A DNA stretch of 64,000 nucleotides. Origin: Cadophora sp. MPI-SDFR-AT-0126. Lineage: Eukaryota > Ascomycota > Leotiomycetes > Helotiales > Ploettnerulaceae. Below, piece after piece: positions 1-12,217 of this stretch (its first letter is position 1; each line of letters opens with the position of its first letter). The position numbers and the translations under genes are program-made. The stretch covers positions 310,001-374,000 of the forward strand of contig JAGMVK010000004.1 in NCBI GenBank assembly GCA_020747065.1, written 5' to 3'. Under the pieces are notes generated by a model. That model made no database searches and was not told the DNA's origin. It saw only the letters and a list, made by a program, of their open reading frames with translations.

Positions 1-3000
1 AGGTCACAAGGGAGAGGGTAGGGTAAGGTCGTATCTCGCAAGTATCGTCGGCCATTTCGTAGAGTGAATGGTCGCGTGAGGGCTTCGTTGTTCGAGGTAG
101 GATCACTAGATGTTACCGCTGTGAGACCACTCGAGCCAGTCGTACTGGAGCGACTGTCTGATCGGCCAAGAGGCTCTCCCCTCGCAACACGCGACTCCGC
201 GCTCTGGAGTGCATGTCTGCGATCAGCGCTATTATCTGAGGTTGTTGATGATGTTCGATTGTTCTTCGCGGCTTGAGCAACCGCTCTTGATTTATTGGTC
301 TGGTTCGCGGTATGTTTGTAGTCAGGTAAAGGTGTGGAGAGCATGGGATCGTGCCTTTGCTCGGCGTCCCAGGAAGAAAATCTCGTTAAATGTGAAGAGT
401 GACTATTGACGGATGTTGAGAGAGAGGATGATTTGGTGCGCGTCGTGTGCTTTGAGCTTTTTGAACCTCGCCGTGACCGTTGGAAAAGGGGCTTTAGTGG
501 TTGAGGATTGGGAGGTTCGGAAGCGTCTGCATTTGCAGAAAGAGTTTTCGTTCGGTCCTCGCGAAGTATAGGTGAAGAGAGAAATAATGCAGAATGCATT
601 TCGGCCATATCGTGTCGGCCTTCTCACGGGCTAGCATTCGGAAGTGTGTGTGCTGTGCTGTGCCACGAGGCACCTTTGTTTTGGTACAGACCCAGCAAAC
701 TAGTGATTTTGCCTAATGGAAAAGCTGGAGAAGGCGTTCCGCATACCACGATAGGATGGTATGGGGTTGAAGGTGTCAGCGGGGTAACCAACTGCACTGG
801 AGAATCATGATCGTGGCAAAGTGACGGTAGTAAGAGATGTTCGGCCCACGTATTGGACAGACGCGACAAGTAGTGCGAAGCCCAGACCACGGATGAGAAG
901 TACACAAGACAACCCCGTCCATGTCCACGGGTTAACAGGGTCCGTAATGAACTGAATAATGGAATGGATAGAGGACTTTCGCCTGAGGCAAATACTTCTG
1001 AGAACAAATTGGAAATTTGAGAATCTCGAATTGTTCTTCCCCTGATTCTGTTGATAAGGAAACGTCAGTGTGGTTGTATCTTACTGCACTGTCTTGAACT
1101 TACTTGGTACGGATCATGCGAAATGAATTCAGGGAGAAAATGCACCCTCAAGTTCATGGAACCCCTGGGAATGCTCTCGCGGAACTACTCACAACTGCTT
1201 CCAGAATTTCAGAAGTTCCAGAAGCCTTGAAACTCCGATGAATTCGCTCATAATGCAGATTGACCGAGAACTGCACTGCCCGACGACCACGATTGCCGAC
1301 CGAGCCGAGCCCCTTTTTTATTCAGTCCCGGACACAGGCGAGCAGCTTTTCCGCAAATTGTCAACCGATCCAAATGGGTAATTGTGATAAGATAAGACTG
1401 ATGAGCTAAGCGAGTGTGAAGGCCTTAGGGTTCAGGATGGCCGAACCTACAACTTGATTGTACATACACCTGCTCGCGGAGAAGAGATGGGCCTCAAGTC
1501 CTCCAAAGGGAATATAAAGGCTCATGCTGAAAGGTACCATGGATCTTTATTGACATGGCTAAAAATTATCTGTGTTATGAATTGATGCAGACTGAGAGTC
1601 AGAGTAGCTGGTGATGCATTGGCTTTTCTTTTCGTTCCTTTCCGGCTTCAATTGTGGAGCTTTGTAAATCTTACAACCTCTTTCCTCCATCTTCCGACCA
1701 TGCAACCTGGCATGCTCTCGTCTTCATGAAATAATATACCTACCTGCATTTGGAATTTTTTGATGCTCGTGATGCTGCACAAGGTTTGTACCTAAGGTTA
1801 AAAATAAGAGTCTCCACCCGCTATGTTCATCTGCATGTGCTTGAGGTGCACTCTGCGTCGGCCAATCAGCAGCTGTATCGAAGCGCTCGCGGCACAACTT
1901 CAAGGTCTCAAAATAGCATTCGCATCGTGACAATCGCGGTTCCTGCACAGTTGAGCGGTATCACACTTTCCAGCGTCTTTTATCGATTGTGATTGTGACA
2001 GTGATGTGACCAAGCATTTGTACATAATAAGTCGGCCCCCAGCTGTCGACTGACTGAGTGGATGTGCATCGTGAGACGGCACGCTCTCTTCTTCATACTG
2101 CTTCTGGCGAGTACCCCGCGGTGATGGCTTGATAAAGGCGTGGCAGAGCACCAGTCGGAGTTGCGTCTGAATTTTGTGGCCATTGTGCAACTCTACGCGC
2201 CATCATCGGACTCTTAAACAGTCGGGCGGTTTGAGTTATTCCTCACCAAGCCTCCCGCTGTCGTGGCTGCCACTGGCAGTGTGACAGAGGTCAGAAAGGC
2301 CTGAAGAATTAAGCAGAGTTCAGTCAATGCAGATGACAGTTCATGTGGTCATGGTAGACCGAATTGAGGCTGTCCGCCGTTTCTCTGACATTCGGAGTTT
2401 GAGGGTCGGGATCAAACTCAGGCGAAGTCGAAGCGCTGTCTCATCCCCTGTCCCTTTTGATCGGATGGCAGGTTGTTCACAGGCTAGCACGCAGAGATGG
2501 GACTCTTGAGTTCATGCGTTGTTGCAGCCAGGGCCGCCACGATGGATGATGAGACGGACAGTACGAAGGATGATACGGATGAAGTTTTCAAGACTGGGTG
2601 ATCGCACACTGGGCGAGATGCGATGATGATGGATGGAAGGACGAAGGCATCGCGGGGAGAACAGTGCAACCTGGAATGCAGGGGTAAGCGAGGGCAAAAG
2701 GACTCTATTTACAGTTAGCGGCCGACGACGGGCCATGCCACTCAACTACAGGGTGCAGTTGCAGTGCTTTGCAGGTGCATGACCCTGGTTAAGTCTCTAA
2801 TCCCTGTGCACCACTCCTAACCGCCCATGTTATGCGTCTCGCCAATCACATTGCGTATACAACCTCGATTTTACTGTTACCGCCAACCTCCACAGCTACT
2901 TTCTTGCTCCTTGTGCTCGCTCACAGCTCTCATAGGCTGCTCTCCCACTCTTCTAGATCTACTGGATCTTTCTCGGAATTGCCCTGACCAGACCGCCTTT

Positions 3001-4046
3001 ACGCTGTCCAGCCATTTCCGCCTGCTTTCCTGACTTAACCATGTCCTCTTCATGTAGCTCCAAGCAACTCCCTGCTTCTCTCTTTTCCCCTCCCGTCCTG
3101 GCGGCATCAAGATGCATGCCCAGCATCCCACCATGTCACCAATGCTGCCACATCCTGGCATCATTCGTCGGTCACAACCGGACGACCAGTCTCGAATATT
3201 GCTAGCTTACTGGACCCCACAGTCCCTGTCGTCCTTAAACTTGGGATCCCGCTGCATACATGACCATCTGGCAGATCATAGTCGCCTACCCAGATATCCG
3301 TAACATCAAACCTCCTCACGACGTCTCATATTGGAGATCGTACAACTCCTTGCTGCTACCCATCATCTCATCATACCGTCCTGACCAGACCCAAACCATC
3401 ACCACTCTCCACCACGAATCCTCCGATTCAGACCGGATCAGACGAAGCCCGTCCAAAGCTTGACACAATAGCTCCACATGTCCCATTGCAAGCCATAGCC
3501 GGCAGTGCAAATCGTCCTTATTCTGCTCCCTGCCTGTCATCTCCCTGTCCTTCAAAGCTCCATCGCTCGGATGTCCGCTGTCATAGAAGATCAGATATCC
3601 AGTTCATGGTCTGTTCCTCTGGAAACGCCCCATCTCAAGCCGCAATCAGGGAGGAGTCCCAGGTCTGATACAGCAATCAAAGCGGATCATACACTCTCGC
3701 CCAGTGACTCTGATCCTGGTGCCCTGAGATATAGAGTTCCTCACCCCCAGATACATTTTCGTTTGCAACCAGCGCTGTGCACTCGTCGTTGTCGATAGCA
3801 TTCTTTCACGTCGACTTCACTTCACTTTCGTTCCTCCCTGTCCGCCGGTTCGGATCCTTTACCCAACCACTTACTTCACTTGCTTCATTCGTCTTTTTCG
3901 CCAACCCTTACAACCTTTAATCCGTTCGATTCTTTCGCCACATTCTTTGATAGGATAGGAGCAAATTTTGGAAAGGGAAATCGAATTCGATAAGGGAAGG
4001 AAAGGAATTGTTGGACGACTCGACGAGAAGAAATCTTTAGAAGAAA
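1..4046. other. Gene-poor stretch, no gene assigned
   Basis: Open frames here are short and overlap on both strands, with no recognisable domain, transmembrane pattern or splice-joined family match. The pyrimidine-rich part from about 3780 to 4046 probably includes the promoter and 5' leader of the gene that starts at 4047. The rest could hold untranslated or non-coding transcripts, but nothing in the sequence shows this. Confidence 0.5.
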
Positions 4047-4583
4047 ATGGGAAAACTCATCAAGAACCACTGGGCTCGATTGATCGTCATCACGGCGGCT
4101 ATCTGTAAGGATATCCTTCGTTGATCCAAGCTTCCATATACTAACAAAATAAAGACCAAATTGCAGCTGGAATACATGGATTCTTCTGGCCCAAGATCTT
4201 CTGGGACTTCATGACGAAAAACCTCGATGTAGCAGTCAAGCCGCTTCCGATCTTGCAAACGATCAACTTAGTCCTTGGCATCATCATGTTGGCTTGGGAA
4301 TGGCCACTGGGCTTTTTGGCTGGTTCAGCAATGCACAGGAGCATTGAAGCGAGACTTGTGATCTTGCCACTGGCAGCACTGTCCGCGGCCCTCATCTACC
4401 AAGGAACGAATCCAGCGATCTACTACACGATCGCGATGGGCGTGTACTTTTGGGCATACAGTGAAGGCGAGGTACGTTCAAGATCTAATTCATGCAAGCA
4501 AGTACACAAAGCTAACAGAAACTCAGACTGTCGTAGCAAAACCATGGTCTCTCCCCCAACGAACACGTCCAGGAAAGGTCTAA
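4047..4583 (+). CDS. DUF7727-like small fungal multi-pass membrane protein
   Basis: Three exons, 4047-4104, 4155-4471 and 4527-4583, give 143 aa. Both introns have GT...AG borders and a CTAAC branch site. The start MGKLIKNHWARLIVITAA, the HGFFWPKIFWDF segment and the LPILQTINLVLG stretch are a pattern I recall from a small conserved ascomycete membrane protein family (DUF7727). About four hydrophobic segments can be seen: near residues 10-30, 48-68, 80-100 and 105-122. The third exon adds a short basic tail ending RPGKV. The frame stays open only if the 4105-4154 intron is removed, which supports the model. The molecular function of the family is unknown to me. The family name is from memory; the gene structure is read directly. 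Confidence 0.82.
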
Positions 4584-5626
4584 AAGACCCATTTGTCCAT
4601 CGCCATCTCTTTCAGCAAATTTTCTAGATCGCAGGTCTGATTCATCAATGCTAGAGATCTACCAGACCGACTCGCCACTTGGCAACCTATACATGTCCCA
4701 TCAATCACACAACATCAAATCAACAACCTCTTCCGTCTCTCAGAGGAACGGTCCCTTCGAGGACGGCATCAGCATCGGCGTTGCTCTGCATATTTTCCTA
4801 TTTATATTTTAGTGCTGTGTTTCCGTTCGTGGCTTCTCCAGCGTCGTGCGTGGAGTAGAGAGTGCTGGATGAAGCAGTATGTGGTGAGGGGAGATAAAGT
4901 AATCGAGACTACGCTTGAAAGTCTCTTGGGAGGAACCCTGGATCACACTCTTGTATGTAAACAGAGTGGGTGTTTGCGAAGAGCTGGTTCTTGTAGGGGA
5001 ATCTGGCCTTTGCGTCATTTAATGAAATGAAATGGATGTTGATGAAGCATTTGATGATTTACTGCGCGTTTCAAGTGATCCCATCAATTGATCGTGACGA
5101 CGTGATTGCTCAAGCCTGTAGTCTAGTAGCTCACCACCTGTCATCCCGCTCCTCCACATTCTTTCATAGAGACTTAAAGTACCGTGAATCCAAAAATATA
5201 CAAACAGTTTCTCTCGATCGACACTCCAGCACGAAACACCAACTCAAATCACCTTCTCATAGTCAACGACATAACTCAGAAAATCAATAACAACAACAGC
5301 CAAGCGATCAGCCCCTCATGTTGTCGTCGTGCTTTTAAGTTTATTTAAATTAAATTTTGCGTCAAGAATCCTCCGTGTATATATTAATGATCCTCCTGTT
5401 GTGGATTCTGAATCTGGGGAACCAATCTCCCCGGTCCTTCGTTGTTCCGCTGCAGATGTATGCTGTCTCGGGGCACAATTTCCCGAGCGTGCTTCAGTGT
5501 TGGACCTCAACACCAACATCTTGACTGTACTGCTTCAATCAAACTTTTCACCATACCATTCCAAGGTACACCAGGTTTACTCCTGCATTATACTTACAGA
5601 AGGCAAAAGTCGGAATACTCTACAAA
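4584..5626. other. Intergenic, 3' and 5' flanks
   Basis: No gene seen. Overlapping frames of 60-110 codons show no family resemblance. It probably contains the 3' UTR of the upstream membrane-protein gene and the leader of the amidohydrolase gene. An AT-rich patch lies near 5336-5360. Confidence 0.5.
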
Positions 5627-6745
5627 ATGGCAGAAGCACCCGCCCAATACCCCATAATTGACTCGCACATCCACCTTTACCCCTCTAACGAACTCTCCAC
5701 CCTCGCCTGGTGCGCACCCACCAATCCCCTCCACAGCCAACACTCTCTCGACGAATACACCACTGCGACCGGCTCACCCCCGTCCCTCGAAGGTTTTATC
5801 TTCCTCGAAACAGACCGCAAGCACGATCTTGTATCCGGTGAGAAAGATGGCTCTGGGTGGGAGATGCCGCTTATGGAAGTCGAGTGGCTGAAGCGCATAG
5901 CGCTCGGTACACCACGCGAAGGAGAGGGCCATACAGAAGAGCAGAAGAAGTTGTGTTTGGCGATTATACCGTGGGCGCCGGTGCCGAGTGGAGGTGAGGT
6001 GTTGGAGCGGTACGTGAAGGAGGTGGAGAGGTGTGCGGAGGGGAGTTTTGGGAAGGTGAAGGGATTTAGGTACTTGGTGCAGGATAAGGAGAGAGGGACG
6101 ATGTTGAAGCCTGTGTTTGTGGATGGGTTGAAGTGGTTGGGGAGGAAGGGTTACGTGTTTGATCTGGGGGTCGATCAGCATAGTGGTGGGAAGTGGCAGT
6201 TGGAGGAGGCGGTGGAGATGATTGAGAAGGCTCATGAGGGTGTGCCGGAGGAGGAGAAAGTGACTTTTATCATAAGTGAGTTATCCTCGTTCTACAACCA
6301 TGCTTCTCCGCTCGATGAGAGATTAAGTGCTAACGAATCCTAAGATCACCTCTGTAAACCAGACCTCTCAGTCTACAACCAAACAGATCCAGCCTTCATC
6401 GCCTGGCGAACAGCCATGTTCCGCCTCAGCAAATGCAGTAAGACATTTATGAAGCTCAGCGGGTGCTTCTCCGAAATGCCAGAGTCTCTCAAGAAGGCAC
6501 CAGTGGACGAAGTTCTCCTGGCCCTTCAACCCTACTTAGTAGTCATCTTAGCGACGTTTGGGTCGTTCCGAATCATGTTCGGCTCGGATTGGCCGGTGTG
6601 TACTATTGGTGTGGATGATGCGTGGAAGAAGTGGAGGCAGGTTGTCCAACGGTTTTGCGATCTTGCAAGCTTGAGTCAGGAGGATCAGATTATGATTTGG
6701 AGTGGGACTGCTATTAAGGCGTATGGGCTGAAGGAACTGATGTGA
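5627..6745 (+). CDS. Amidohydrolase 2 family metal-dependent hydrolase
   Basis: Two exons, 5627-6275 and 6345-6745, give 349 aa. The 69-nt intron has a GTGAGT donor and a GCTAACG branch site. The protein starts with the metal-binding DSHIHLYP motif at about residues 12-19. Right after the splice it has the NHLCKPD strand, which corresponds to the family's DH(M)GKP. Near the C-terminus it has FGSDWPVC, carrying the conserved metal-site Asp. This set is typical of the TIM-barrel amidohydrolases related to lactonases (COG3618, PF04909), which usually hydrolyse sugar lactones or related carboxylates. The length is normal for the family and all key motifs are present, so I expect a working enzyme. 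The substrate cannot be read from the sequence. No signal peptide, so probably cytosolic. Confidence 0.88.
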
Positions 6746-7152
6746 TATGATGGATTGCTTTGAGAAGCGTCGAGACGATGCCCAAATTGCATATCCTCTG
6801 GAAAGCTCCTGGCTTTCTTTTCTTTCTACGAATTTTGGTCTGCCCAAACCGCCTCCAGTCTCATGTTGTGCTCACAGTCTAGTTCATGCATATTCGCATT
6901 GAAGTTGGCTTGGCTCATGCTGGGGCACCGACACATCCTGCGAAATCATCGGTACTGCTCGCTTAATATTTACAGAGACAGAAACATACTACAGCGAACT
7001 TGTAGAGCTTATGAGAATTTGTGCAGTGCTTCAAACTTATCCACGATCCTTTACATAATTTCTGTTTCGACAATCAGATTTAGACTTCCACTTCACATGA
7101 GCCGATAGGGAAGCTTAGAAAGGCTGTGTAGGCATATAATTCTTCACCGTCA
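6746..7152. other. Intergenic between convergent genes
   Basis: Lies between the 3' ends of the amidohydrolase (+) and EOS1 (-). No gene seen; probably 3' UTRs of both. Confidence 0.5.
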
Positions 7153-8208
7153 TCATCTACCTACCATTCCCAACATACCAATACCAACCTTGAAATAATC
7201 CCAGCACAACCTCGCAATCCAGAAGAGCGGTACTGGAGGGTCATTCTCCCTTGTCAAGTGCAACTGTAAAAGCAAACTAACCATGCTGATGAAGCTGGCT
7301 ATGGAGAAAACGGAAATAGAAAGAGATGTCTCTTTCAAAATGGCAAGACGTGGATGTGTAAGGTGGTACAGAAATGTTAGTGTCTGATGCTTGGTTAGCT
7401 GCGAGTTTCAAGCTAGGATAATGGACGTACACTGGCAATACTTATCCACGCTGGAAGTAGAAGTCGTGGGTCTTCAGAGCCGCCTGACAGGTACAGCACC
7501 CAGGATGTTATGTAGGCATTCATAGAGTTTATCGTGAGGAGTCGGACAAGCGTTGCTTGAGAAGTCAGAAGGGATTCCAAGACTTGTAGAGACTACTACC
7601 TTGAGGCGTATAGTTCAGTAGCCTAGTATTTCCATTAGCTTAGAGTCTCGACGAAGAGCTTCAAGAAATCATACCACCGGGACATCAGACAGTCCGTAAA
7701 GTAGAAGCTAAGCCATGCAGATGAACAGCACTTCCCCACAATCAGCTTTCTTTCTCTCAAGTATCATTCATATTTCCCTTCCAACAGTGTATCCTATCCA
7801 TCGCTCCCCAACAAAGAAGATATTCCCTACCCAAAGCACCGCCAAAAACACCTCTGTAACCCTAAACCTCTTCTCCACACTCCAAACCGCCTCAATCTCC
7901 TCCTTACCCTCCACCAGCAGCAACTCTCCCATAAACGTAAGCGCACATCTCAACCCCCACCACACCGCCGGCGCGGTGCTCAGCGCCCGGCAGAAGAGGA
8001 GGGGGAAGTGCCAATGCCTCTCGACGCCCAGCAGGACGGCAACGCGCGGGTGCAGCACGGAATTCTTGTGGTCTGGCTGCGCAGGGTGCCGGTTCGGCGG
8101 CGACGTCGGGGGCGCGTAGTCGGGAGGTGGCGGGAGAGGTCCACGAGGTGTGCTGGCGCTGGCTCGTGAGGGTCGGTGGGTAGCCAGAATGAGGGGCTAG
8201 GAGGGCAT
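7153..8208 (-). CDS. EOS1: EOS1-like ER membrane protein linked to N-glycosylation; TAG at codon 4
   Basis: Five exons on the minus strand, 8208-7831, 7730-7675, 7622-7600, 7555-7431 and 7383-7153, give about 270 codons. The splices rebuild a continuous EOS1-like product (PF12326 from memory): VLHPRVAVLLG, WWGLRCALTF, LSFYFTDCLMSRW, INSMNAYITSWVLYLSG, DPRLLLPAW, and SISVFSIASFISMVSLLLQ then LTRENDPPVP. Four or so hydrophobic segments suit an ER membrane protein; yeast Eos1 affects N-glycosylation and oxidative-stress tolerance. The N-terminus is rich in Pro, as in relatives. The odd point is the start. The only nearby in-frame ATG (8208-8206) is followed by CCC TCC and then TAG at 8199-8197. 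Either translation starts elsewhere, an upstream exon joins at this TAG as an acceptor, or the base is a mutation or error. Exon 3 is only 23 nt. Confidence 0.8.
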
Positions 8209-10604
8209 ATGCTCCCAGCTGCACTCGGGGGGGTTTTAACTGAGGGACGAACGAACCACGCTGCAGAGGGGGGAAGAAGGGGAGGAATGAGGGTGGAGAA
8301 ATAACAGTGGAGCTGGCTGTATTTTTTGTCCTGGGGGAATCGAAAGGAAGGGAAGCTACAAAGATGTTCGAGTAGAGCTAGAGCTAAGGCAAGGGGTTTT
8401 GGACGCGGCGCGGCTCGCCTCGTGCCAAGATCTTGATCATTATGTCATCCGTCAATCTTGACTTTGTACTGATTGATTGCAGTATCGCAACATCTTGGTG
8501 TAGGCAAAATCTATTCGGAGTTCTGGATACATACAACTATTAATTTAGCTCTCGCCTGTCCTAAAATGTGCACTTTATTGCTATTGGTAGCAAGAGATTT
8601 CTGTAACTGAAGTCGCAAGAATCCATGGCTGATGTACCCCACATTTCGCTTATGTGACAGGGGATTGTTGACAAAGTATTATTTCAGGACATGCGAGCAA
8701 CAACTGTATCTAGTTGGACCAGTCTAATTGCTTTTCTTTAGTTACCTTAGTGGCTCTTTTCCAAAGCTCATCTGAAGCTCAAGAAGGCGATTATGAGGAA
8801 CATAGAGGTGATGAAGTTGAGGCAGACCCGCAAGCTTGAAGGCATTGCAAGAGCGGACCGTCAGTACGCATCATACAAATAGTTAAGAGATTCTCAAATG
8901 GTTCTTTGTCGATGGCCATTTCCAACTCCGCTTCCAGGGGGGTACATCGAAGTCCTACATAGGAATGTAGTAGCTTTTGCTTACGTATTGTTGTGAAATC
9001 ACTGTCGCATACTCACTGAATATCCCAGCCAAAGTGCTTGACACCATTAGGTAGAACAATTTTCATTAATTCCTTCATTGACGTGCGGCAAAGGGCAAAT
9101 AATAATTGAAGCGATAGGTCATCAATTTATCTCATGTCCTTACGTAGACAGGATGCACACTTGCAATAATACTGGCAACGCTGCACTACTGGTGGATGAA
9201 TGGAGCAACGCCAGTATCTCAAATTATCAACCAAATCAAAATCTAAAAGTCATCATCCAATCAAACACTATTCCAATTATCATGAATAAGTAGCCCGTAT
9301 TTGATTTCGGCCGTGAAGTGGTCCTCGTAGAAGTATATTGACTCTAATTACATCTTGACCGTGCCGGCGCGTGGGGTGGGTTAGAGGGTCCGGTTTAAGC
9401 GCTGAACTCAGGTCACAAGGGCAGTCAAATTTACTTAACAAAATTAAGAAGAAATTTTCGCCAGTACCAGGAAAATCAAATTCGAGTCATCTCTCCAATA
9501 CTTGTAGTGGATGTTGCATTCTAACATTCAATTATACAAGTATTCTAAATGATGGTCTGTTGACTTATATCTCAGATCGCGATCGGTGGCGGTGGCGTAG
9601 TTAAGCGAGCGAGGGTCCGACACCTCAGTTTCAGGGGAACCTCGACTGGCCACACGCTAAGCATATTCAAGCACATGAGACGCGATGGGCTTCAACCTTG
9701 TTTCCACGACCACAACCGTTTGGTGATTTCTCTTCCCAAGCCCATCCTGAGCCTCTCCCTCTTCCATTATCCCTCCTCCTCTCGAACACCCAAGCCGTTC
9801 CCCTGTCACAGCCAAGGCCAAAAATACTTCATCTGCCCCATTATTCTGCCCCATTTGACCAGTTGCGGAGCATACTTGCGTTTAGAGTTGGATTTCTCTT
9901 CCTTGCTATCCCCCGTGCGCGGCTCTTAGTCAAAGCTTGGCCTCGTACACAGCCAGGGTTGACGAGTCCATTTCCAGTCCCTTTTTGTCTCATTCCCCCG
10001 TCGAGACCCAGTTTCATCAATGCCCTCACCGTGAAATCTCCGCCTCAGGACCCTCTCTCTCGCCATGTTCTATGCTTTTCTCCCCTTCCGGCCGTTGTAT
10101 CCGACAAGTTCTGTCTGGGATGACGCCCAGGTCGTACCACGCGGGCTCGAGTCGTATCAGACCTCGTGCAAGATGGCTCCTCCGTGTCTGGAGCACAGCC
10201 ATCTCCCCATCCGCTGATTTTGACGGGTTTGATCACGGTAATATTTCGTTTGCGTGCGAATCCTCAGCTAATTCCTTCCCTTTGGTATCCTCCCGCATAA
10301 TCTTACTGTCGAAACTTCTCCAGGACTCGTCGTCCACCTGTCAACTCTATCCTTACCTTCATTCTTTAATCGATACTACTTCCTATTAGGCCGCTGCTTG
10401 GTGCAAACAAAACATCACCACCTCGCGCCTTCCCTTCGATTCTTGGGCAGGCCCCTTCTTACCCTCTTTCCTGTGTGTGGCTTTTACTTGGTGTGGACTT
10501 TGCCATCGAGGCAACTACGACACTCACACTCTTTACCTAGACCGCCGGACGGAAACTCTCATCTTCTTCAATTCAAGTACTCTTTCGACTCGACAAAGTT
10601 CGCA
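8209..10604. other. Long intergenic region and leader
   Basis: No gene supported. 8209-8460 is presumably the EOS1 promoter. 8460-9600 is AT-rich with no coding signal. 9650-10604 is C/T-rich and reads like a long promoter and 5' leader for the glycoprotein gene at 10605; it contains several short upstream open frames. I looked for tRNA A and B boxes near 9370-9650 and found none convincing. Confidence 0.5.
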
Positions 10605-11604
10605 ATGTTGGCTTTGGTGTCTCTTCTTTTTACTGGCCAGGTTGCGGCAGGTGTTTTGGGGGATGTGTCGCGATTGGGACGAAGGGTTGATCCGGAGGAG
10701 GTAATGAGGAGATATGTGGACACGATCGTGGAACCGATTGAGAAGAGGCAGACGACTACTGCCGGGATGAATGTCACGCAATGGAATGCCGAGACGGCAG
10801 CACTGTGTACAGCACAACTGGAGGCTTTAAATGGTGTGGCAAGCAACCCTTCAGGAATGGCTGTTTGCTACAATCTACCTGCTTTGGACAACTCGACCGG
10901 AGTCTTCATGGCGGATCTACGACTGTACATGATCGCAGCACCGACCGGAGCCTTTGCCAATATCGCGAGTACAAATGTTCAAGTTGGACTATCATATAAT
11001 GGAGCGACGGTATCGGCAGTTGATTCTTCGACGTTGTCAAGGCGAGCGGACGAGACATCGCTGATCTCGTGGCCGAGGAGCGAGTTGATCGAGACTCAGA
11101 AGCGAGCGGCCATGATTCCAATGCTGATCCAGTCATACGCATTTGTTGGACAGGTCAATAAGGATCTCTTAGTTGCCAACATGGGAACGTGAGTAAGAAT
11201 CGTGCATTTGTAAGATCCATGCTGACAATTGCAGTACTGCCCTCCAAAAGGTCCTCGTTCCAACCGTCACCCTGACTGGTCAAACCTCCACCGGCGCTGC
11301 TGTCAACACATCCCTCTCCTCGGATGAGGCGACTTTCGTGAATGGTGTCTTCGCGAAACAGCTCGTCCCGACAAAGTCTAAAGTAGTGCCACCGATTCAA
11401 ACTCTTGTCGTCGCTAAGGGGGAAAAATTCGTCGTTCCTGGTCTTAAGATCATGATCTTCCCAATTGGTCTCATCATCACCAGTGTTTGGACGGTACTCT
11501 TCGTCGGTACCATTGCCTACGGTACTGTTGGACGCATGCAATTCCGGGACCAGTTCCGCAGGAGATCAGCACGACAACAGAAGGGTGACCTTGCTAGAAT
11601 ATGA
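10605..11604 (+). CDS. Conserved single-pass cell-surface glycoprotein, function unknown
   Basis: Two exons, 10605-11188 and 11235-11604, give 317 aa. The intron has a GTGAGT donor, a GCTGACA branch site and a TTGCAG acceptor. The start at 10605 is chosen because it gives a clear signal peptide (LALVSLLFTGQVAAG). The frame is open upstream, but the upstream translation has no such feature. Downstream are dibasic sites (RLGRR, IEKRQ, LSRRA) that Kex2-type proteases could cut, and several N-glycosylation sequons (for example NVTQ, NSTG, NTSL). A strong transmembrane segment, IMIFPIGLIITSVWTVLFVG, lies near residue 270 and is followed by a basic tail. So I infer a type I plasma-membrane or wall-facing protein. 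I do not recognise a named family. Confidence 0.75.
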
Positions 11605-12217
11605 TTCTAGTCTGGGGGAATAAATAAAGATTGAATGACAGCGCTTCGATTCGTATACCATATAGAATTTTTCCTTAAACTTTTCTTCGCTCGTTCTTCA
11701 TAATGCTTGATTTCTGGAGAGCGAGCTGCTTTCACATCGGTATTCCATATTGTATTTACGTGGTGGATGGAATGGCAGGGGTATTGAATTAGAGTGTGTT
11801 GGTAGAGCGCTTTTCTGGCGATGATGGAAGTTGGAGCGGAATGAGGATTGAGACAATTAAACAATGTAACAAAGACTTATGTAATTTTGTTTGTGTCTTG
11901 CCATCTGTTGAGACAACAAGTCATGTCACACAAAACGTCTTTGAAAGAGCGGTGCTTCGCTTCCAACGAGAGGATAAAGGGACGCCGGTTTCCAAGTGGA
12001 CTCTTGCCAGTGTAGGTTGTTCCTAGAGATATGGCAATGGCGCTTGTTACTTCTGTTTGCTGAAAGAATTGTCTGAACAGCACAAACACCTTCAGATATA
12101 GAGCAATGTCCAGTAACATGGATACTCTCTTGCAACTCAGAAGTCCTGGTTGCTAAGATTGGATATCAGGAATACTGTTTGATCATTGTCGATAGCAAGC
12201 AGCAAATACCTGTCACT
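11605..12217. other. Intergenic, tandem + genes
   Basis: Contains the 3' end of the glycoprotein gene and the upstream region of the next + strand gene. No coding signal seen. Confidence 0.5.

Noticed and set aside
9370..9650. Possible tRNA-like stretches (GGTTTAAGCGC, GTAGTTAAGCGAGCG)
   Set aside because: No matching acceptor stem, anticodon arm or B box could be found.
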